Shown here in pieces: positions 10,409-18,958 of a stretch of 64,000 bases of DNA (position 1 is the stretch's first letter; each line of letters begins with the position of its first letter). Location: positions 558,001 through 622,000 of the forward strand of contig NZ_JABEZU010000001.1 in the NCBI RefSeq assembly GCF_013149785.1, read 5' to 3'. The translations under genes were made by a program, and so were the position numbers. Source of the stretch: Isoptericola halotolerans. Lineage in GTDB: Bacteria; Actinomycetota; Actinomycetes; Actinomycetales; Cellulomonadaceae. Below the pieces are notes generated by a model. That model saw only the letters and a list, made by a program, of their open reading frames with translations, did not search any database and was not told the origin of the DNA.

Positions 10409-11511
10409 GCAACCCGTCCATCACCACCCGCCCCGCCGCCGAGTGCCGCTACGACGCCGTCGCCCTCGGCGAGGTCATGCTGCGCCTCGACCCGGGCGAC
10501 CGACGCATCCGCACCACGCGGAGCTTCGACGTCTGGGAGGGCGGCGGCGAGTACAACGTCGCCCGCGGGCTGCGGCGGTGCTTCGGGCTGCGCGGCGCGA
10601 TCGTCACGGCGCTCGCGGACAACGAGGTCGGACGCCTCGTCGAGGACTGCATGCTCACCGGCGGTCTCGACACGTCCTGGGTGCAGTGGCGCGACTTCGA
10701 CGGCATCGGCCGCGAGGTCCGCAACGGCCTGAACTTCACCGAGCGCGGCTTCGGGGTACGCGGGGCCATCGGGGCCAGCGACCGAGGGCACACCGCGATC
10801 TCGCAGATGCGGCCCGACGACGTCGACTGGGACGCGCTGTTCGGCTCCGGGGTGCGGTGGCTGCACACGGGCGGCATCTTCGCCGCGCTGTCCGAGTCCG
10901 CCGCGGACGTGGCCGAGGCCGCGATGTCCGCCGCGCGACGGCACGGCACGGTGGTGTCCTACGACCTCAACTACCGGCCCTCGCTGTGGAAGGGCATCGG
11001 CGGCGTGGAGCGGGCGCGCGAGGTCAACCGCCGGCTCGCCCACCACGTCGACGTGATGATCGGCAACGAGGAGGACTTCACCGCCTCTCTCGGGTTCGAG
11101 GTCGAGGGGGTCTCCGAGGACCTGACGGACCTGGACACGGGGGCCTTCCGGGCGATGATCGGCACGGCGGCCGAGGCGTACCCGAACTTCCAGGTGATCG
11201 CCACGACGCTGCGCGGCGTCAAGAGCGCGTCGGTGAACGACTGGGGCGCCATCGCGTGGTCGCGCGCCGAGGGCTTCGTCGAGGCGACCCACCGCGCGGA
11301 CCTGGAGATCTTCGACCGCGTCGGCGGCGGCGACTCCTTCGCCTCGGGCCTGGCCTACGGCCTCATGGAGCTCGGCTCGCTGGCCGAGGCGGTCGAGTAC
11401 GGCGCCGCGCACGGCGCGCTGGCGATGACGACCCCGGGCGACACGACGACGGCGACCCTCGCCGAGGTCGCCAAGCTCGCCTCCGGGGGCAGCGCCCGGG
11501 TCCAGCGCTGA
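10405..11511 (+). CDS. kdgK: 2-dehydro-3-deoxygluconate kinase (PfkB family)
   Basis: A 368-residue ribokinase-fold sugar kinase. The N terminus has ALGEVMLRLDPGD and GGGEYNVARGL (substrate-binding glycines), and the C terminus the PfkB signature DRVGGGDSFASG with the catalytic aspartate. The ATG overlaps the eda stop, so the pair makes KDG kinase and KDPG aldolase in step. It phosphorylates KDG to KDPG. At 368 residues it is longer than the common 310-residue KdgK, matching an actinobacterial subgroup with an extra loop (about 230-255). Function rests on fold plus coupling to eda. Confidence 0.9.
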   Translation: MSNPSITTRPAAECRYDAVALGEVMLRLDPGDRRIRTTRSFDVWEGGGEYNVARGLRRCFGLRGAIVTALADNEVGRLVEDCMLTGGLDTSWVQWRDFDGIGREVRNGLNFTERGFGVRGAIGASDRGHTAISQMRPDDVDWDALFGSGVRWLHTGGIFAALSESAADVAEAAMSAARRHGTVVSYDLNYRPSLWKGIGGVERAREVNRRLAHHVDVMIGNEEDFTASLGFEVEGVSEDLTDLDTGAFRAMIGTAAEAYPNFQVIATTLRGVKSASVNDWGAIAWSRAEGFVEATHRADLEIFDRVGGGDSFASGLAYGLMELGSLAEAVEYGAAHGALAMTTPGDTTTATLAEVAKLASGGSARVQR

Positions 11512-11560
11512 CCCACCCCGCCACCCACGACGAGGGGCGCGCGGGCGGCGGCGGGAGCGG

Positions 11561-12622
11561 TCAGGGCGGCGGGGCGGTGGACTCGCGGACGATCAGCTCC
11601 GTGGCGAGGTTGACCCTCGTGACCTCCGGGCGGACGCCGGCGGCGAGGTCGAGGACGATGCGAGTCGCGGCCGACGCCATCTCGGTCAGCGGCTGACGGA
11701 CCGTGGTGAGCGCCGGTGAGGTCCAGCGGGCGATCGGCAGGTCGTCGTAGCCGACCACGGACAGGTCCGCCGGGACGCGCAGCCCGAGCTCCTGCGCGGC
11801 CCGCAGCACGCCCATCGCCTGCATGTCCGACCCGGCGAAGATGGCCGTCGGGCGGTCGGCACGGTCGAGGAGCCGTCGGGTGGCCGCATAGCCCGCCTCC
11901 ACGTAGAAGTTGCCCGCGTCCACGAGGCCGGGGTCGACGTCGATCCCGGCGGTCTCCAGCGCGCTGCGGTAGCCGTCGAGCCGGGCGCGGCTGCACAGCA
12001 TGTCCGAGGGGCCGCCGATCGCGGCGATCCGCCGGTGGCCGAGCTCGACGAGGTGCCGGGTGGCTGCCAGGCCGCCGTTCCAGTTGTCCGATCCCACGGT
12101 GGGCACGTCGGCCGGTGTGTCGCCGTCGGTGTCGATGACGACGAACGGGATCGCGCGGCTCACCAGGCGTCTCTGCTGAGTCTCGGTGAGCTGGGAGGCG
12201 ACGAGCAGGACACCGACCGGTGGACGGGCGAGAGTCGTCTCGAGCCAGGTGCGCGGTGGGCGGTGCTCGCCTCCCAGCTCGGAGAGGATCACGCTGGTGC
12301 GGGCCGCGGCAGCAGCGCGCTCGACGCCGCGGATGATCTCCATGGACCAGGTCGAGCCGAGCTGGTGGAAGACCAGGTCGACCAGTCCGGCGCCGTCGGG
12401 CGGGGCACCGGGGCGCCGTCGCCGGTACTGGTGCCGTTCCAGCGCCTCCTCGACTCGTCGTCGAGTGGCCGGTGCGACGTCGGCCCGCCCGTTGAGCACC
12501 TTCGAGACGGTCGGGACGGACACCCCGATCTCCCGCGCAACCTGCGCGATCGTCGGTGGTGGTCCGGACCTCGCGGGCGAGGGTGTGCCCGGCGGGGACG
12601 GTGAGGTAGTGCCCTGGGTCAT
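11561..12622 (-). CDS. LacI-family transcriptional regulator of the first sugar-importer operon
   Basis: 353 residues with the LacI helix-turn-helix (TIAQVAREIGVSVPTVSKVLNGRADV, about 24-50) after a proline-rich N-terminal extension, and a periplasmic-binding-protein-like effector domain from about 80. ATG 12622 has GGAAG six bases upstream and was preferred to an upstream in-frame start at 12676. It is divergent from the LplB/LplC-type importer operon, and the shared 280-bp region holds AACGTT-centred boxes, so it probably represses that operon. The inducer is likely a xylose- or glucuronate-containing oligosaccharide (inference from GH39 and GH67 nearby). Confidence 0.9.
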   Translation of the reverse strand: MTQGTTSPSPPGTPSPARSGPPPTIAQVAREIGVSVPTVSKVLNGRADVAPATRRRVEEALERHQYRRRRPGAPPDGAGLVDLVFHQLGSTWSMEIIRGVERAAAAARTSVILSELGGEHRPPRTWLETTLARPPVGVLLVASQLTETQQRRLVSRAIPFVVIDTDGDTPADVPTVGSDNWNGGLAATRHLVELGHRRIAAIGGPSDMLCSRARLDGYRSALETAGIDVDPGLVDAGNFYVEAGYAATRRLLDRADRPTAIFAGSDMQAMGVLRAAQELGLRVPADLSVVGYDDLPIARWTSPALTTVRQPLTEMASAATRIVLDLAAGVRPEVTRVNLATELIVRESTAPPP

Positions 12623-12695
12623 CCGGTCTTCCGTCGTTCGGGGTGTGTCGCAGTCGCTCGCAACTTTCGGCCACACAGTACTCCAGGTGGGACGG

Positions 12696-12848
12696 CGAAA
12701 ACGTTGTCATGGCATCGTTCTCACCCGCTCGGCCCCGATTCGCCAGCCGAGATCGAGACAGGACCGTGATGGAGGCAGCGCTTGACCGGATGTGATCTAC
12801 GCCCTAGTCTCCCGATTGCGGAAACGTTTTCTATGACGAAACTTTCGT
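12696..12848. promoter_or_regulatory. Divergent LacI-type operator region with three boxes
   Basis: CGAAAACGTTGTCA (12696-12709) and GGAAACGTTTTC (12820-12831, one mismatch from a palindrome) share the core AAACGTT, and ACGAAACTTTCGT (12836-12848) is a 13-base palindrome with an odd centre. The first is near the regulator start, the other two are upstream of the permease gene. The 124-bp spacing of the two AACGTT boxes would allow looping (inference). Confidence 0.65.
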
Positions 12849-12902
12849 TCGCGGCATCGCTGCCGCGCCGAAGCACGACGACGTGACGGACCAGGAGCGC
12901 GC

Positions 12903-13934
12903 ATGGCACGAGGAACAGGCACGGTGGTCACCGCGCCCGTGGAGGTGAGTGCGACCGACGCCTCGCTCGCCGGCACCGGCGGGCGTGGTCGTGGGGCGGG
13001 GCGTCGGCGCACACGTCCCCGGAGGCCGGGACAGCAGACGTGGGCCGCGGCGATCCGCAAGGACTGGCGGCTGTACTCGTTCGTCGTGCTGCCGCTGCTC
13101 TTCTTCGCCGTCTTCAAGTACGCACCGATGCTGGGCAACGTCATCGCCTTCCGGCGGTTCCGGCCCGGTGGCAGCGTCCTCGGGGACGAGTGGGTGGGCT
13201 TCTACTACTTCGAGATGTTCATCCACAACCAGCAGTTCTGGCAGGTCTTCTGGAACACGGTCATCCTCGGCCTGCTCACCCTGCTGATCTGCTTCCCGCT
13301 GCCGATCGTGCTCGCGCTGCTGCTCAACGAGCTGCGCTCGCGCCGCTTCAAGAAGATCATCCAGACGATCTCCTACCTGCCGCACTTCATGTCGATCGTC
13401 ATCGTCGCCGGGCTGGTGCTCCAGCTCACCGCGGTGACGGGGACCGTCAACCAGATCATCGGCGCGTTCGGCGGCGACGCGGTCGCCTTCATGCAGCAAC
13501 CCGAGTGGTTCCGCACGATCTACGTCAGCTCCGAGGTCTGGCAGACGGTGGGGTGGGGGACGATCCTCTACCTCGCGGCGCTGACCACGATCGACGACCA
13601 GCTCTACGAGGCGTCTCGCATCGACGGCGCCAACCGATGGAAGCAGACGTGGCACATCACGCTGCCCGGTATCCGCCCCACGATGATGGTCCTGCTCATC
13701 CTCAACATCGGTTCGTTCATGGCGGTCGGCTTCGAGAAGGTGCTGCTGCTGCAGAACCCGCTCATCTACTCCACCGCGGACGTCATCTCCACCTATCTGT
13801 ACCGGGTGGGCATCCAGTCGGCCCAGTTCTCCTACGGCACGGCGATCGGCCTCTTCGAGGCGCTCATCGGGCTCGTCCTCGTCTTCTCCGCGAACTACGC
13901 CTCGCGCCGCATGGTTGGAGCCTCGCTGTGGTGA
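12903..13934 (+). CDS. ABC sugar importer permease, LplB type (CUT1)
   Basis: A 343-residue inner-membrane protein with a basic, disordered N-terminal 45 residues and six hydrophobic segments. The cytoplasmic EAA loop EASRIDGANRWKQTWHITLPG (about 238-260) contacts the ATPase. Best match by pattern is the LplB/YtcP group of oligosaccharide permeases associated with very large binding proteins. It forms an operon with the next permease (GTGA overlap) and lipoprotein. No ATPase gene is in the operon, so a shared MsiK-type ATPase elsewhere is expected (known in actinobacteria). Confidence 0.9.
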   Translation: MARGTGTVVTAPVEVSATDASLAGTGGRGRGAGRRRTRPRRPGQQTWAAAIRKDWRLYSFVVLPLLFFAVFKYAPMLGNVIAFRRFRPGGSVLGDEWVGFYYFEMFIHNQQFWQVFWNTVILGLLTLLICFPLPIVLALLLNELRSRRFKKIIQTISYLPHFMSIVIVAGLVLQLTAVTGTVNQIIGAFGGDAVAFMQQPEWFRTIYVSSEVWQTVGWGTILYLAALTTIDDQLYEASRIDGANRWKQTWHITLPGIRPTMMVLLILNIGSFMAVGFEKVLLLQNPLIYSTADVISTYLYRVGIQSAQFSYGTAIGLFEALIGLVLVFSANYASRRMVGASLW

Positions 13935-14848
13935 TCAACACGTCCACCCCCGATCTCGCCGCCGTCCGCAGCGAGCCGACGACGGTCAAGGACACCCGGG
14001 GCTACCGGGCGTTCCGTGTCGCGAACGTCATCATCCTGCTGAGCGTCTGCGCGGTGACCCTCTACCCGTTCGTCAACCTCGTCGCCAAGGCCTTCTCGTC
14101 CGAGGGCTTCATCGCCGCCGGAGAGGTCAACCTCTGGCCACGCGGGTTCAACATCGACACGTTCCGGTACGTCATGGGCGACCAGATGTTCTGGCTCAAC
14201 TACCGCAACACGGTGCTCTACACGGTCGTCGGGACCTTCATCTCGATGGTGCTGACCTCGACGTTCGCGTACGCCATCAGCAAGCCGCACCTCAAGGGGC
14301 GGACGTTCTTCATCTGGGTCGCCGTCTTCACGATGTTCTTCAGCGGCGGGCTCATCCCCAACTACATCCTGGTCGCGAACGTGCTCGGGATGCGGAACAC
14401 GATGTGGGCGATCGTCGTGCCGACCGCGATCTCGGTGTTCAACCTGCTGGTGATGAAGTCCTTCTTCGAGAACTTCCCCGCCGACCTCGAGGAGGCCGCG
14501 GCGATCGACGGCCTGACCACCTACGGGATCTTCCTCCGGGTGGTGCTCCCGCTCTCGAAGGCCGTGCTCGCCACGATGACGCTCTTCTACGCCGTCGGGA
14601 TGTGGAACTCGTGGTTCAGCGCGTTCCTCTATCTCGACCAGCGTGAGCTCTTCCCGGTGACGGTCTACCTGCGCAACATGATCGCCGCCGCCGGTCCCGC
14701 GGTCGACCCGAGTCAGGACGCCGTCCAGATCGGGGCCAACATCCAGTCGGTGACGATGCTGCTCACCGTGCTGCCCATCATCTGTTTCTACCCGTTCATC
14801 CAGAGGTACTTCGTCTCCGGGATCATGCTCGGCTCGGTCAAGGGTTGA
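13931..14848 (+). CDS. ABC sugar importer permease, LplC/YtcP type (CUT1)
   Basis: About 305 residues, six hydrophobic segments, EAA loop EEAAAIDGLTTYGIFLRVVLPL in the C-terminal half. The start is GTG: 13931 overlaps the upstream stop by four bases and is preferred, but GTG 13928 directly before it is equally possible. The C terminus QRYFVSGIMLGSVKG is the typical ending of this permease class. Pairs with the upstream LplB-type protein in one heterodimeric channel. Confidence 0.9.
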   Translation: MINTSTPDLAAVRSEPTTVKDTRGYRAFRVANVIILLSVCAVTLYPFVNLVAKAFSSEGFIAAGEVNLWPRGFNIDTFRYVMGDQMFWLNYRNTVLYTVVGTFISMVLTSTFAYAISKPHLKGRTFFIWVAVFTMFFSGGLIPNYILVANVLGMRNTMWAIVVPTAISVFNLLVMKSFFENFPADLEEAAAIDGLTTYGIFLRVVLPLSKAVLATMTLFYAVGMWNSWFSAFLYLDQRELFPVTVYLRNMIAAAGPAVDPSQDAVQIGANIQSVTMLLTVLPIICFYPFIQRYFVSGIMLGSVKG

Positions 14849-14916
14849 CCGTGCGGGCCGTCCCGGGAAAGCCGGTCGATGTCGAGAGCGACGACGCTCA
14901 TCACACGAGGAGAGAT

Positions 14917-16587
14917 ATGAACACCAACAGGATGCGTACGGCCACCGCCGTCGTGTCGGCCACGGCCCTGGCCCTCGGCCTGGCGGCCTGCGGCAGCAGC
15001 GACGACGACGCGGGCACGGGCGAGGAGAGCCCCGACGGCGGCGTCGCCATCGGGGCGGACCAGTCCGTCGGAGCGATGGAGGACTTCGGTGTCGGGACCA
15101 CGTTCCAGGCCACCGAGCCCGTCACGTTCTCGCTGATGTACCGGGACCACCCGAACTACGAGGTGACCGACGACTGGTCGATCTTCGAGCACCTCGAGCA
15201 GGACCACGGGGTGACGTTCTCACGGACCGACATCCCGCTGGCCGACTGGGAGCAGAAGCGGTCGCTGCTGATCGGTTCCGGCGAGGCCGCCGACCTCATG
15301 CCGGTGACCTATCCCGGCCAGGAGACGCAGTTCGTGTCCGGCGGGTCGCTCCTGCCGGTCTCCGACTACCTGGAGTACCTGCCCAACTTCCGGCAGAAGG
15401 TCGAGGAGTGGGGTCTGCAGGAGGAGATCGACAACCTCCGTCAGGACGACGACAAGTACTACATGCTGCCCGGCATCCGGGAGATCCCCGACGTCCAGTA
15501 CTCGGTCGTGATCCGTGACGACCTGTGGCGTGAGGCCGGCATCACCGAGGACCCTCAGACCTGGGAGGAGTTCGCCGAGGATCTCCAGACGGTCCAGGAC
15601 GCCCACCCCGAGCTCGACTACGCGTTCTCCGACCGGTGGACCGACGGTCAGCCGCTCGGCGCACTGCTCAACGTCATGGGACCGAACTTCGGCGCTGCCG
15701 GCGGCTGGGGCTACGCCAACACCTGGTACGACGAGCAGGCCGACGAGTTCGTCTTCAACGGGGCCAGCGACCAGTACCGCGCGATGCTCGAGACCGTGCG
15801 CGGCATGGTCGAGGCCGGCGTCATGGACCCGGAGATCACCCAGAGCGACGACCAGGCGGAGCAGAAGTTCATCTCGGGCCGCTCGGCTGCGCTGTCGAGC
15901 AACACCCAGGAGATCACCGCCCACCGGACCAAGTTCGCCGACGCAGGGGTCGACGCCGAGCTGCGTCTGCTCGTCATCCCGGGCGGACCGTTCGGGGACA
16001 ACCTCGCGGCGAGCCGACTGTCCTCGGGGCTGATGATCGCCAGCGCGGCCGCGGAGAAGCCTCACTTCGAGGCGTTGCTGCAGTACATCGACTGGCAGTA
16101 CTACTCGGACGAGGGCATCGAGTTCGCGCAGTGGGGCGTCGAGGGCGAGACGTTCGACCGGGAGGCCGACGGTACCCGGACGATGAAGGAGGACATCGGC
16201 TGGAACGCCATCAACCCGGACGCGTCGGAGCAGCTCAATGCCGACTACGGCTACAGCAACGGTGTGTTCCTGCTCGCCAACGGCACCACCCAGGATCTGC
16301 TCGAGTCGGTGATGTCCGACGAGATCAAGGAGTGGACCCGCGCCGTGCTGGAGCGCAAGGAGACCCTCCCCATCGCGCCGGCCGCGCGCCTCGACGAGCT
16401 CGAGCTGGAACAGACCTCCCTGCTGGACAGCCAGCTGAACGACGCCGTCCAGGCGGCGACGGCGGCCTTCATCACCGGCCAACGGTCGCTGGACGACTGG
16501 GACGCCTTCGCCGCCGAGATGGAAGGTCTGGGAGCCTCCCAGATCGTCGAGACGTACAACGCCGCCTACGCACGCCAGAGCGACTGA
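14917..16587 (+). CDS. Extracellular sugar-binding lipoprotein (LplA-like)
   Basis: A 556-residue lipoprotein: basic n-region, hydrophobic core and lipobox LAAC with acylated Cys25, then an acidic linker and a large two-lobed binding fold. Its length (about 150 residues more than usual CUT1 binding proteins) matches LplA-type receptors for complex oligosaccharides. ATG 14917 follows CGAGGAGA; the open frame upstream is not conserved. It is third in the importer operon, 68 bp after the second permease, and is followed by a stem-loop that may raise its mRNA level. Ligand unknown; GH39 and GH67 neighbours suggest a decorated xylo-oligosaccharide. Confidence 0.9.
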   Translation: MNTNRMRTATAVVSATALALGLAACGSSDDDAGTGEESPDGGVAIGADQSVGAMEDFGVGTTFQATEPVTFSLMYRDHPNYEVTDDWSIFEHLEQDHGVTFSRTDIPLADWEQKRSLLIGSGEAADLMPVTYPGQETQFVSGGSLLPVSDYLEYLPNFRQKVEEWGLQEEIDNLRQDDDKYYMLPGIREIPDVQYSVVIRDDLWREAGITEDPQTWEEFAEDLQTVQDAHPELDYAFSDRWTDGQPLGALLNVMGPNFGAAGGWGYANTWYDEQADEFVFNGASDQYRAMLETVRGMVEAGVMDPEITQSDDQAEQKFISGRSAALSSNTQEITAHRTKFADAGVDAELRLLVIPGGPFGDNLAASRLSSGLMIASAAAEKPHFEALLQYIDWQYYSDEGIEFAQWGVEGETFDREADGTRTMKEDIGWNAINPDASEQLNADYGYSNGVFLLANGTTQDLLESVMSDEIKEWTRAVLERKETLPIAPAARLDELELEQTSLLDSQLNDAVQAATAAFITGQRSLDDWDAFAAEMEGLGASQIVETYNAAYARQSD

Positions 16588-16595
16588 CCAGCCAC

Positions 16596-16629
16596 GGGGC
16601 GCCTCCGGACCACGGTCCGGGGGCGCCCC
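16596..16629 (+). terminator. GC-rich stem-loop between lipoprotein and GH39 genes
   Basis: 16596-16611 pairs with 16614-16629: 15 Watson-Crick pairs and one G-T pair, with almost no loop. Lying inside the operon, it is more likely a partial terminator or 3' stabiliser that keeps the binding-protein message above that of GH39. Confidence 0.55.
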
Positions 16630-16672
16630 GCGCCGCCTGCTGAAGACCGCCACAGCACAGGAGAGCATCACC

Positions 16673-18208
16673 GTGACATCCCTCGTCGTGCCGTCCGAGC
16701 CCACCGGCGTCCTCTCGGACGCCTGGCGGACCTGTGTCGGCACCGGTCGGCTCAACCTCGCGCTGCGACGCGACCACCACGAGTCGCTCGCCCTGGCCCA
16801 GTCCGAGATCGGGTTCCGCCACGTACGGGGGCACGGGCTGCTCTCCGACGACATGGGCGTCCATCGCCCCTACGACGCCGCCGGGCACACGGGCACCCGG
16901 TACGGGTTCTCCTACGTCGACCAGGTCTTCGACGCCTGGCTGAGCCTCGGCATCCGGCCCTTCCTCGAGCTGGGGTTCATGCCGTCGGGCCTGGCGTCCG
17001 GGAGCCAGACCGTGTTCTGGTGGCAGGGGAACGTGACCCCGCCTCGCGACTACCGCGAGTGGGCGGACCTCGTCCAGCACCTGGTGCGCCACGCCGTCGA
17101 TCGCTACGGGCTCGACGAGGTGCGCCGGTGGCCGATCGAGGTCTGGAACGAGCCGAACCTCACGCAGTTCTGGCAGGGCGCCTCGCAGGAGGAGTACTTC
17201 CGCCTGTACGAGGTCACGGCGGCAGCGGTCAAGGACGTCGACCCTGCCCTGCAGGTCGGAGGGCCAGCCGTCTCGCCGGGGGCGGACGACTGGTGGCAGC
17301 CGTTCGCGGACTTCGTCACGGACCGTGACGTGCCCGTGGACTTCCTGTCGTTCCACGCCTACACCGCCGGTCCGGCGCAGCACGTCCCGTTCGGGACCTA
17401 CCAGTCGTTGCGTCCCCCGGAGGTGCTGCTGGAGCAGTTCGCCCGGCCCGCGCAGCTGCTCGCCGGGAGCCGGTTGGCGGGGCTGCCCGCCCACGTCACC
17501 GAGTTCAGCACGAGCTACCGACCGGACAACCCGGTGCACGACACGGCGTACCAGGCTGCCGCGTTGGCCCCGGTGCTCGCGCGGGGTGGCGACCTGGTGG
17601 ACTCCTTCTCCTACTGGACGTTCTGCGACGTCTTCGAGGAGGAGGGGGTCCCCACCACGATGTTCCACGGCGGGTTCGGCATGCTCGGGCACCGGCAGGT
17701 CCGCAAGCCGGTGTTCCACCTGTACGCCTTCATGGCCCGGATGGGGCGCGACGTGCTGCAACGTGGCGCGGACCACCTGGTCACGCGAGGTGCCGGCGGG
17801 CGGCTCACGGTGCTCGCGTGGCAGCCCGTGGGGGGAAGTGAGGCGCCACCGGAGACGGATCGTCACGCGCTGCGCCTGACCCTGCCGGTGGGCCCGACGG
17901 CGTCGCGCGTCTCGGTCCACAGGTCGCGGGTGGACGAGCAGCGGGGCAACGCCTTCACCGCCTGGCGTCATCTCGGCCGGCCGGCCTCACCGACCAGCCG
18001 CCAGCTCGCCGTCCTGGAGGAGGCAGCACAGCCCGAGCGCTCGACGACCTCGCTGCCCGTGGCCGACGGGAGGGTCGAGCTGCGGATCGAGCTCGAACGC
18101 CACGAGGTCACGCTCGTCGAGATCGACGTCGTGGACGACGAGACCCCGCCGTGGCTCGACGACGCCCGCATCCTCGGCCGTGCCGGCGATCCCGGTCAGG
18201 GCGCCTGA
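16673..18208 (+). CDS. GH39-family glycosidase (beta-xylosidase-like)
   Basis: 511 residues, no signal peptide, so intracellular. A (beta/alpha)8 barrel fills about residues 1-390 and a beta-sandwich the rest, as in GH39. Acid/base Glu160 is in EVWNEPN and the nucleophile Glu277 in VTEFSTSY; GFMPSGL and SFHAYTAG are further family motifs. GH39 members are mainly beta-xylosidases, some alpha-L-iduronidases or arabinosidases. GTG 16673 is supported by AGGAGAG at 16659-16665. Position after the importer genes implies hydrolysis of the imported oligosaccharide. Confidence 0.88.
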   Translation: MTSLVVPSEPTGVLSDAWRTCVGTGRLNLALRRDHHESLALAQSEIGFRHVRGHGLLSDDMGVHRPYDAAGHTGTRYGFSYVDQVFDAWLSLGIRPFLELGFMPSGLASGSQTVFWWQGNVTPPRDYREWADLVQHLVRHAVDRYGLDEVRRWPIEVWNEPNLTQFWQGASQEEYFRLYEVTAAAVKDVDPALQVGGPAVSPGADDWWQPFADFVTDRDVPVDFLSFHAYTAGPAQHVPFGTYQSLRPPEVLLEQFARPAQLLAGSRLAGLPAHVTEFSTSYRPDNPVHDTAYQAAALAPVLARGGDLVDSFSYWTFCDVFEEEGVPTTMFHGGFGMLGHRQVRKPVFHLYAFMARMGRDVLQRGADHLVTRGAGGRLTVLAWQPVGGSEAPPETDRHALRLTLPVGPTASRVSVHRSRVDEQRGNAFTAWRHLGRPASPTSRQLAVLEEAAQPERSTTSLPVADGRVELRIELERHEVTLVEIDVVDDETPPWLDDARILGRAGDPGQGA

Positions 18209-18210
18209 CG

Positions 18211-18894
18211 ATGGCGGCGACCACGAGCAGCCGGGACTTCGGGGACGGCACGCTGAGCCGGGTGACCCGGGCCGTCTACTGGTACCTGGTGGTGGGGGTG
18301 CTCACCGCTCTCGGGTGCGCACCCACCCTGGTGCTGACGGCGCTGCTCGACCGGTCCAGCGGCAACGTCCTGCTCGTCCCGCTGTGCCTCGTGCCTGCCG
18401 TCCCGGTGTGGTCGGCGGCACTCTTCGCGATCGGACGCCGGCACGAGGCCGACGAGGCCGGACCGGCGCGGACGTTCGCCCGCGGGCTGCGGCTCACCGC
18501 CCGCGACGTGCTGGTCCTGGCCGCCCCCGCGCTCGCGTTGCTCGGGGTGATCGCCACGTCGGTGGTGCACCACGAGGCGGCGGGGGTGTCGGTGGGCTAC
18601 GCGGCGGTCCTCGTGGTCGTGGGCGTCGGTGTGGTCCTGTGGCTGCTGCAGGTGCTGCTGCTCTGCTCGGCGTTCACCTTCCGCACCCGGGACGCTGCAC
18701 GGCTCGCTCTCGAGCTCATGGGTCGGCACCTCCTGCCGACGGCGGGGCTTCTCGCGCTGCTCGTCGTGGCAGGGGCCGTGGTGTTCTGGTTCGGCGAGGC
18801 GGTCCTGACCTTGTTCGTCGTGGTGTGGCTGTGGTTCCTCCTGCGCACCGCCCAGCCCGTCCTGGAGGACGTCCGGCGGCGGTTCGTCGCCTGA
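18211..18894 (+). CDS. DUF624 (YesL-like) membrane protein, copy 1
   Basis: 227 residues with five or six membrane segments and a short conserved loop RTFARGLRLTARDVL. YesL/DUF624 proteins accompany LplABC-type importers of pectin- and xylan-derived oligosaccharides in Bacillus and actinobacteria; their biochemical role is not established. The ATG follows the GH39 stop by two bases, so it belongs to the importer operon. Two paralogues occur in the window (21073 and 32314). Confidence 0.8.
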   Translation: MAATTSSRDFGDGTLSRVTRAVYWYLVVGVLTALGCAPTLVLTALLDRSSGNVLLVPLCLVPAVPVWSAALFAIGRRHEADEAGPARTFARGLRLTARDVLVLAAPALALLGVIATSVVHHEAAGVSVGYAAVLVVVGVGVVLWLLQVLLLCSAFTFRTRDAARLALELMGRHLLPTAGLLALLVVAGAVVFWFGEAVLTLFVVVWLWFLLRTAQPVLEDVRRRFVA

Positions 18895-18958
18895 GCCGGT
18901 GTCCGTTCCACCTACCGACCACGTCTGCCGTGTCCGCCCGACCGGAGGAGACCTGACC